DNA from: JBOFCO01 sp051646105
GTDB taxonomy: Bacteria > Pseudomonadota > Alphaproteobacteria > Rhodobacterales > Rhodobacteraceae
Reading direction: 5' to 3'
Length of the DNA stretch: 50,890 nt
Assembly (NCBI GenBank): GCA_051646105.1
Contig: JBOFCO010000004.1
Span: 1-50,890 of the forward strand
Part shown: positions 44,874 to 50,890 of the stretch, one piece after another
Numbering within the stretch: the first letter of the stretch is position 1
How the letters are laid out: each line of letters begins with the position of its first letter
The notes under the pieces: generated by a model
What the model was told of the DNA's origin: nothing
Databases searched by the model: none
What the model saw: only the letters and a program-made list of their open reading frames with translations
Program-made: the position numbers and the translations under genes

Positions 44874-45470
44874 ATGCCCATGACCGAACTGACGGCGCTC
44901 ATCACACTGGCGATGGCCACGCTGTATACGCCCGGGCCGAACAACACCATGCTGGCCGCATCCGGTGCGCGCTTTGGCCTGCGCCCGTCACTGCCACATA
45001 TGCTGGGCGTCGCACTGGGTTTTCCGGCCATGCTGCTGATTGTTGGCCTGCTGCTGGGCGAGCTGTTTCAGACCAGCGCGATGCTGCGTGAAGGCCTGCG
45101 CTGGGGTGGTGCCGCGCTGCTGCTGTGGATGGCATGGAAAATGGCCATTTCCGGCGGAATAGGGTCGAAATCCGAAGGTCCGCGGCCGATGACATTTCTC
45201 GAGGCCGCCGCCTTTCAATGGATCAATCCCAAGGGCTGGACGATGGCTGTCGCAGCCAGCTCACAGTTCATCACTGCTGCCCGTCCGGTCGCCAGTGCGG
45301 TTGTTGTGGCGGTTGTTTTTGCCGTGCTTGGCTTGGGCTCGTCCCTGGCGTGGACGGCGGCGGGTCGCGCGATGACGCGCTGGCTGACCACGGACAGGCG
45401 GCTGCAATGGTTCAACATGATCATGGCCCTGCTGATCGTCGCCAGTGTCATTCAGCTTCTGGTGGAGTGA
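44874..45470 (+). CDS. LysE family amino acid exporter
   Basis: A 198-residue membrane protein with about six helices. The N-terminal signature TLYTPGPNNTMLAASGARFG matches the LysE/RhtB family PGPNxx motif, and FQWINPKGWTMAVAA is the conserved second-half motif. Such proteins expel amino acids or other small amines; the substrate is not clear. It starts 45 bases after cca with GGGGAG before ATG 44874, and precedes the ABC pair by 54 bases. Confidence 0.9.
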   Translation: MPMTELTALITLAMATLYTPGPNNTMLAASGARFGLRPSLPHMLGVALGFPAMLLIVGLLLGELFQTSAMLREGLRWGGAALLLWMAWKMAISGGIGSKSEGPRPMTFLEAAAFQWINPKGWTMAVAASSQFITAARPVASAVVVAVVFAVLGLGSSLAWTAAGRAMTRWLTTDRRLQWFNMIMALLIVASVIQLLVE

Positions 45471-45524
45471 GTTTTCTTTTCCCGCCACGCACGCTATATC
45501 GGCGGAAGACAGAAAGGCTTTGCC

Positions 45525-47372
45525 GTGTTCGGCTTCTTCGAGAACCTCGTAGATCCCTACGCGCCCTATCAGGAAACCGACCATCCCCCGCGAAGGCTGT
45601 GGCCTTTCCTGATGGAATATGCGCGCCCTTTCCGTGCGGTTTTCGCCGTCACGGCGCTGCTGTCTGTTGTCGTGGCCAGCTCGGAAATCCTGCTGATCTG
45701 GTATCTCGGGCGACTGGTCGACCTGTTGTCGACAAGCGCCCCGGCGGCTCTGTGGCAGAACCACGCGACCGAATTCATCCTGGTGGCGCTTGCGGTGCTG
45801 TTGCTGCGGCCGCTGGTTGGCGGCACCGATGTAGCCCTGCTGCACAACACCATCCTGCCGAATTTCGGCACGATGATCCGCTGGCGGGCACACAGGCATG
45901 TGCTGCGGCAATCGGTAAGCTGGTTCGAAAATGACTTCGCCGGGCGGCTTGCCAACCGGATCATGCAGACGCCGCCAGCCGCAGGCGATGCGGTATTCCA
46001 GACCTTTGATGCCGTCGCCTTTGCGCTGACAACGGTCGTGGGCGCGGCGATCATGCTGTCGGGGGCTGATCCGAGATTGCTTTTGCCGCTTGTCCTCTGG
46101 GCCATTGGCTATGGCTTTTTGCTGCGCTGGACGATCCGCAATGCCGGGCCGGCGGCCAAGGCGTCGTCTGATGCGCGGTCGGCGGTAACGGGGCGGGTGG
46201 TAGATGCCTATGCCAATATCCATTCGGTCAAGATGTTTGCCCATCACGACCGGGAAATCGACTATGCAAAAGAAGCGATAGAAACAGCCCGCAACAAGTT
46301 CCAGACCGAAATGCGGATCATCACCCGGATGGATGTAACGCTGACCCTGCTGAACGGCTTTCTGATCGTGGCGGTCAGCGGCTGGGCGCTGAAGCTGTGG
46401 TTCGACGGACAGACATCTGTTGGCGCGGTAGCGGCGGCAACGACACTGGCGCTGCGGCTGAACAACATGACCTACTGGATCATGTGGGCGACATCGGCAC
46501 TGGTGCAGGCGCTGGGTGTGGTGGCCGAAGGGATGGAAACCATTACCCATCCCGTCACCCTGACCGACGCACCGGGTGCCAAACCGCTGGTTCTGAGTGG
46601 CGGCCGGATTGAGTTGCAGGGCCTTTCGCATCACTATGGCAGGGGCGCAGGCGGGCTGGACCGCATAAGCCTGACCGTGGAACCGGGCGAAAAGGTCGGA
46701 ATCGTCGGCCGGTCGGGTGCCGGGAAATCGACACTGGTGAAGCTGCTTTTGCGGTTTTACGACGCGGAGGGTGGCCGCATCCTGATCGACGGGCAGGACA
46801 TTGCGGGGGTGACGCAGGATTCGCTGCGATTGAACATCGGTATGGTCCAGCAGGACAGCAGCCTGTTGCACCGTTCGGTCCGTGATAACATCCTGTATGG
46901 GCGTCCGGATGCGAACGATGGGCAGATGATCGCCGCCGCGCAAAGCGCCGAGGCGCATGATTTCATCTTGTCGCTGGAGGATCCCGAAGGCCGCAAGGGG
47001 TATGAAGCCCATGTCGGGGAACGTGGCGTGAAACTGTCAGGTGGGCAGCGACAGCGTATCGCCCTGGCCCGCGTGATCCTGAAGGATGCGCCGATCCTTG
47101 TTCTGGACGAAGCCACAAGCGCACTGGATTCAGAAGTAGAGGCTGCAATCCAGTCGACGCTTTATGGTGTCATGCAGGGCAAGACTGTCATTGCCATTGC
47201 GCATCGACTGTCAACCATCGCGCGGATGGACCGGATCGTGGTTCTGGAAGATGGCCGCATTGCCGAACAGGGCGGCCATTCGCAGCTTCTTGCGGCAAAC
47301 GGTCTTTATGCCCGCTTCTGGAACAGGCAATCCGGGGGCTTCATCGGTACCGATGCAGAGGCTGCCGAATGA
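45525..47372 (+). CDS. ABC exporter half-transporter, first of a pair
   Basis: A 615-residue type I exporter: N-terminal six-helix membrane domain (about 20-350) and a C-terminal ATPase. Walker A GRSGAGKST lies near 395-403, signature LSGGQRQRIALARV and Walker B ILVLDEATSALDSE follow. All catalytic residues look normal, so both sites of a heterodimer could hydrolyse ATP. GTG 45525 has AAAGG upstream. Overlap with the next gene by ATGA suggests equal output and a heterodimer. Substrate is unknown; lipid or multidrug export is possible. Confidence 0.92.
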   Translation: MFGFFENLVDPYAPYQETDHPPRRLWPFLMEYARPFRAVFAVTALLSVVVASSEILLIWYLGRLVDLLSTSAPAALWQNHATEFILVALAVLLLRPLVGGTDVALLHNTILPNFGTMIRWRAHRHVLRQSVSWFENDFAGRLANRIMQTPPAAGDAVFQTFDAVAFALTTVVGAAIMLSGADPRLLLPLVLWAIGYGFLLRWTIRNAGPAAKASSDARSAVTGRVVDAYANIHSVKMFAHHDREIDYAKEAIETARNKFQTEMRIITRMDVTLTLLNGFLIVAVSGWALKLWFDGQTSVGAVAAATTLALRLNNMTYWIMWATSALVQALGVVAEGMETITHPVTLTDAPGAKPLVLSGGRIELQGLSHHYGRGAGGLDRISLTVEPGEKVGIVGRSGAGKSTLVKLLLRFYDAEGGRILIDGQDIAGVTQDSLRLNIGMVQQDSSLLHRSVRDNILYGRPDANDGQMIAAAQSAEAHDFILSLEDPEGRKGYEAHVGERGVKLSGGQRQRIALARVILKDAPILVLDEATSALDSEVEAAIQSTLYGVMQGKTVIAIAHRLSTIARMDRIVVLEDGRIAEQGGHSQLLAANGLYARFWNRQSGGFIGTDAEAAE

Positions 47373-49213
47373 AGCCCGGTGATCTGATCGATGCCTTCCG
47401 TCCCGCCGAGGGGCCGCCACCGCAAAGGTTGCTGGCCTTCTTCCGCTGGTGCCTTTCCGGGGCCTGGCCGATGCTGGCCTGGGCCACGCTGTTTTCGATG
47501 ATGGCGGGCGTGGCCGAGGTTGTTTCGGCCATGGTGCTTGGCACGGTGATCGATGCCGCGCTGAACGCGAATCCCGCCACCGTATTTGCACAGAATGCGG
47601 GTCTGTTCCTGGCAGTTGCAGTGTTTTATCTGGTGATCCGCCCGATCGTGTTCGGGCTTTCCACAGCATCGAATTCCATCGTTGTCGGCCCGAATGTCAT
47701 GCCGCTGGTTCTGTCACGCCTGCACCGCTGGACGATGGGGCAGGCTGTCACGTTCTTTGACAATGATTTCGCTGGCCGTATCGCGCAAAAGCAGATGCAG
47801 ACCGCCCGCGCAGTGACGGACGTTGCGACTGAAACCATCAACGTGGTGGCCTTTGCGCTGGCTTCGTTGGTGGGGTCGGTGCTGTTCCTGCTGGCCATCG
47901 ATGTGTGGATGGCGGTTGCGCTGGCGGTATGGCTGGTGCTGTACCTTGGCCTGATCCGCTGGTTCCTGCCCCGCGTCCGCGAACGGTCTGCCAGCCGCGC
48001 CTCTGCCCGCGCCATGGTGACCGGGCAGGTGGTCGATACGATCACCAATATCAAGACGGTGAAACTGTTCGCCCATGCCGCGCATGAAGATCGCGCGGCG
48101 CTGTCCGCCATGGCCGGGTTCCGTGAACGCGCGCTCGATTTCGGCTATGTTTCGGTCTGGTTCCGCTTTTCACTGATGATCGTGGCAGGGCTTGTGCCCG
48201 TTATCCTGATTGGCGGCACCCTGCTGATGTGGAGCAAGGGCATCGCCTCGGCCGGAGAGATCGCATCCGCCGGTGCGATCGCCATGCGCATCGCGCAGAT
48301 GACCGGATGGGTGTCGATGTCACTGATGAGCCTTTACGGTTCGGTTGGCGAGGTCGAGGATGGGATGCGCACCCTCACCCCGCCCCATGACCTGACCGAT
48401 GCAGAAGGCGCGATCATGCTGCACCGGGTACAGGGCGAAATCAGATTCGACGGGGTCAGCTTTGCCTATGGCAGTGGCAAGGGCGGCGTCGATGGCATCA
48501 ATCTGACCATCCGCCCCGGCGAAAAGCTGGGAATCGTGGGTGCATCGGGGGCGGGGAAATCGACCCTGGTTGCATTACTCTTGCGGCTCTACGATGTGGA
48601 AAAAGGCCGTATCCTGATTGACGGACAGGATATTCGTGGCGTGACACAGGAAAGCTTGCGCCGCCAGATTGCGATGGTCACCCAGGAAACCGCAATGTTC
48701 AACCGCTCTGCCCGCGACAACATCCTGTATGGCCGCCCGGATGCGACAGAGGGTGACGTGATCGCGGCGGCGCGTCAGGCCGAAGCGCATGAATTCATCG
48801 AGACCATGGTCGATCACAAGGGCCATGCCGGTTATGAGGCGTTCCTTGGCGAACGCGGCGTGAAGCTGTCGGGCGGCCAGCGGCAGCGCATCGCCCTTGC
48901 CCGCGCCTTTCTGAAGGATGCGCCTATTCTGGTGTTGGACGAGGCCACATCAGCACTGGATTCAGAGGTGGAAGCCTCGATTCAGACGGCGCTTTCCCGG
49001 GTGATGAAGGGGAAGACGGTTCTGGCTATTGCGCACCGGCTTTCGACCATATCGGAAATGGACCGGATCGTGGTGATGGAAGAAGGGCATATCGTTGAAA
49101 CCGGCACTCATGCCGGGCTTCTGGCACAAGACGGGCTATATGCGCGCTATTGGGCGCGGCAGTCAGGCGGATTCATCGGGACCGACGACATTGCCGGAGA
49201 AGCCGCCGAATGA
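47369..49213 (+). CDS. ABC exporter half-transporter, second of a pair
   Basis: A 614-residue protein very like its upstream neighbour, so the pair probably arose by duplication. It has the membrane domain, Walker A GASGAGKST near 390-398, LSGGQRQRIALARA and ILVLDEATSALDSEVEAS, and ends with the same SGGFIGTD tail. The conserved catalytic residues are present. It is coupled to the first half by ATGA and to the RNA methyltransferase gene downstream by another ATGA. A heterodimer with the first half is inferred; homodimers are not excluded. Confidence 0.92.
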   Translation: MKPGDLIDAFRPAEGPPPQRLLAFFRWCLSGAWPMLAWATLFSMMAGVAEVVSAMVLGTVIDAALNANPATVFAQNAGLFLAVAVFYLVIRPIVFGLSTASNSIVVGPNVMPLVLSRLHRWTMGQAVTFFDNDFAGRIAQKQMQTARAVTDVATETINVVAFALASLVGSVLFLLAIDVWMAVALAVWLVLYLGLIRWFLPRVRERSASRASARAMVTGQVVDTITNIKTVKLFAHAAHEDRAALSAMAGFRERALDFGYVSVWFRFSLMIVAGLVPVILIGGTLLMWSKGIASAGEIASAGAIAMRIAQMTGWVSMSLMSLYGSVGEVEDGMRTLTPPHDLTDAEGAIMLHRVQGEIRFDGVSFAYGSGKGGVDGINLTIRPGEKLGIVGASGAGKSTLVALLLRLYDVEKGRILIDGQDIRGVTQESLRRQIAMVTQETAMFNRSARDNILYGRPDATEGDVIAAARQAEAHEFIETMVDHKGHAGYEAFLGERGVKLSGGQRQRIALARAFLKDAPILVLDEATSALDSEVEASIQTALSRVMKGKTVLAIAHRLSTISEMDRIVVMEEGHIVETGTHAGLLAQDGLYARYWARQSGGFIGTDDIAGEAAE

Positions 49214-50439
49214 GACTGACAGTCGCGCGGCTCGGCCACTTGGGCGATGGTCTGGGACTGGACGATACGGGCACCACCCTGCGCGTCCCGATGACCCTGC
49301 CGGGAGAGGTGGTGGAGGGCGAACCGCGCGAAGGGCGGCTGGTCGATGCCCGTATCGTCACATCGTCGCCCGAAAGGGTGCGGGCGCCCTGCGCGCATTA
49401 CCGGGTCTGTGGCGGCTGTTCGCTGCAACATGCTTCAGAGCCTTTCGTGGCGGGATGGAAGGCCGATGCGGTGCGGCAGGCGCTGGCCGCACACGGGATT
49501 TCAGCGACGATTCGCCCTGCGGTCACCTCTCCCGCCCGATCACGCAGGCGCGCGGTTCTGTCAGGCCGCAAGTTGCGCGGCGGGGGCGCTATTGTCGGCT
49601 TCCACGCCCGCGCGTCGGGGACGATTGTCGAAGTTCCTGACTGCATCCTGCTGCGCCCGGAACTGATGGCGTTGCTGCCAGCATTGCGCGAACTGACGGC
49701 GCTGGGCGCGTCACGCAAGGGGGAGCTTGATCTTTCGGTCGCTCTTTCCGCCGGGCGTGCCGATGTTGCGGTGACAGGCGCGCGCGATGCAGATGCGGGT
49801 CTGCGTATGGATATTCCGCGCATCGCCGCCGCCCATGGCATCGGGCGCATTGCCTGGAATGGCGAGGTGATCGCCACACCGGATGCGCCTGTGCAACTGC
49901 TCGGTACGGGGCGTGTTGTGCCGCCCCCCGGCGCCTTCCTGCAAGCCACGGCAGAGGGAGAGGCAGCCTTGCTGGCTTCCGTACGCGAAGTCGTTGGCGA
50001 TGCCACTCGCATCGCTGACCTGTTCGCGGGCTGTGGCACGTTTTCCCTGCCGATGGCCGAAACGGCAGAGGTTCACGCCGTCGAAGGCGATAGCGCGATG
50101 ACCGCGGCATTGGAAAAGGGTTGGCGTGCCGCCCCTGGGCTGCACCGCCTGACGACAGAGGCGCGCGATCTGTTCCGTCGCCCGCTGCTGCCGGATGAAC
50201 TTGCGCGTTTTGATGCCGTGGTGATCGATCCCCCACGCGCCGGGGCCGAGGCGCAGTGCAGGGAGATCGCGGTATCAGGACAGAAGCGGTTGGCCTATGT
50301 GTCCTGCAATCCGGTGACCTTTGCCCGCGATGCCGTTGTCCTGACTGCGGCGGGATTTGCGTTGGGGTGGGTGCAGGTGGTCGACCAGTTCCGCTGGTCC
50401 CCGCATGTGGAACTGGTTGCAAGCTTCGACCGGGTCTAG
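49210..50439 (+). CDS. RNA m5U methyltransferase (RlmD/TrmA superfamily)
   Basis: Methylates a uridine at C5 in 23S rRNA or tRNA with SAM. The 409-residue protein has a 4Fe-4S site (Cys61, Cys67, Cys70 and Cys145: PCAHYRVCGGC...PDC). It also has SAM motif LFAGCGTFSLP, the VIDPPRAGAE loop, and the catalytic Cys in YVSCNPVTFARD. The N-terminal region is shorter than a full TRAM domain. Alphaproteobacterial members often act on 23S U747 and U1939 (RlmCD-like), so the exact target is open. ATG 49210 overlaps the ABC stop. Confidence 0.9.
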   Translation: MRLTVARLGHLGDGLGLDDTGTTLRVPMTLPGEVVEGEPREGRLVDARIVTSSPERVRAPCAHYRVCGGCSLQHASEPFVAGWKADAVRQALAAHGISATIRPAVTSPARSRRRAVLSGRKLRGGGAIVGFHARASGTIVEVPDCILLRPELMALLPALRELTALGASRKGELDLSVALSAGRADVAVTGARDADAGLRMDIPRIAAAHGIGRIAWNGEVIATPDAPVQLLGTGRVVPPPGAFLQATAEGEAALLASVREVVGDATRIADLFAGCGTFSLPMAETAEVHAVEGDSAMTAALEKGWRAAPGLHRLTTEARDLFRRPLLPDELARFDAVVIDPPRAGAEAQCREIAVSGQKRLAYVSCNPVTFARDAVVLTAAGFALGWVQVVDQFRWSPHVELVASFDRV

Positions 50440-50493
50440 CGGAGGTCGCGAATATCCGTATAGTCGCGCCAAATCAAAAACGGGCAGACAGGC

Positions 50494-50890
50494 ATGCGGT
50501 TTCTGACGGCAATTTTTCTTGTGCTGGGGATGGTGGTCTTGTCCGGCTGCGGATCGAAGTTCCGCAGCTACAACGGACCCCAGGTGACCAGCATTGTGGT
50601 GCACAAGGCCGACAGGCGCATGTACCTGCTTCACCACAACACCGTGCTGAAAGCCTATGATATCGAGCTTGGCTTTGCGCCGGTGGGCGACAAGAAATTC
50701 GAGGGTGACGGCAAGACGCCGGAAGGCACCTATTTTATCGACCGCCGCAATGGCCGCAGCCAGTATCATCTGTCGCTGGGCATTTCCTATCCGAACGACG
50801 ACGACAGGCTGGAAGCCGCGCTTTACGGCAAGGAACCGGGTGGCGATATTTTCATTCATGGCCGTGGCAATGGCTGGCGCAGCCAGGACT
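50494..50890 (+). CDS. L,D-transpeptidase (YkuD) lipoprotein, 3' end outside window
   Basis: Runs off the right edge after 132 residues. The start MRFLTAIFLVLGMVVLSGC is a lipoprotein signal with lipobox LSGC (lipidated Cys19). The body VHKADRRMYLLHHNTVLKAY, GDGKTPEGTYFIDRRN and FIHGRGNGW is the YkuD fold with the catalytic-side HG motif. The active Cys lies beyond the window. It would cross-link or anchor peptidoglycan in the periplasm. ATG 50494 is chosen because the lipobox sits at the right distance. Confidence 0.88.
   Translation, partial: MRFLTAIFLVLGMVVLSGCGSKFRSYNGPQVTSIVVHKADRRMYLLHHNTVLKAYDIELGFAPVGDKKFEGDGKTPEGTYFIDRRNGRSQYHLSLGISYPNDDDRLEAALYGKEPGGDIFIHGRGNGWRSQD

Noticed and set aside
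45261..47012. 583-codon open frame opposite lysE and the first ABC gene
   Set aside because: Shadow of the ABC gene; no start signal or motif.

Overview
The window reads as chromosomal DNA of an alphaproteobacterium of the order Rhodobacterales (Rhodobacter/Roseobacter relatives). It is GC-rich, carries a ChrR anti-sigma factor with its RpoE-type sigma factor, and has the rho-mnmE-mnmG-rsmG-parA-parB block typical of alphaproteobacterial origin regions. I cannot name a genus from sequence alone.

Layout. (1) 1-6744 is a complete histidine utilisation locus: hutC (5' end only) and hutF leftward, hutI-hutH-hutG-hutU rightward, with one HutC-type operator between them. The four rightward genes overlap by 4 bases each. 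(2) 6782-7216 is a decayed IS3-family element. (3) 7254-12986 is a membrane-lipid and stress module: a five-gene leftward operon (flavoprotein, DUF1365, cyclopropane-synthase-like methyltransferase, SDR, DUF2177) faces rpoE-chrR. Two back-to-back sigma-E-like promoters with adjoining -35 boxes can fire both arms. (4) 13152-14213 is the 3' end of a broken RTX protein gene, abutting dnaQ in the same frame. (5) 14214-16927 is dnaQ-coaE-aroE-maf, leftward. (6) 16928-17369 is the best candidate for the chromosomal replication origin: AT-rich, with DnaA boxes, and genes diverging on both sides. (7) 17370-24737 is hemJ-rho-mnmE-mnmG-rsmG-parA-parB, rightward. Two perfect parS palindromes lie inside the first codons of mnmG and rsmG. 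(8) 24712-27924 is a leftward set (DUF454 protein, hemW, RidA-like, rdgB, rph), then rightward hrcA-grpE, then leftward mutS with a small conserved-looking gene behind it. (9) 32820-39773 holds maeB, a ribokinase remnant, msrA, argG, a secreted Gly-rich coiled-coil protein and a frameshifted threonine dehydratase gene. (10) 39798-50890 holds an Hpt protein divergent from a receiver-PP2C phosphatase, two Nudix hydrolases, hslO, a CCA-adding enzyme, a LysE exporter, two half-size ABC exporters, an RNA m5U methyltransferase and a partial L,D-transpeptidase lipoprotein.

Most of the window is core chromosome. The points most worth checking are the origin with coding-sequence parS sites, the shared sigma-E promoter of the lipid operon and rpoE-chrR, and a run of gene wrecks (IS3, RTX, ribokinase, threonine dehydratase). 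These suggest recent rearrangement and gene loss near the origin. I found no CRISPR array, prophage, tRNA or rRNA, and no clearly new multi-gene system.
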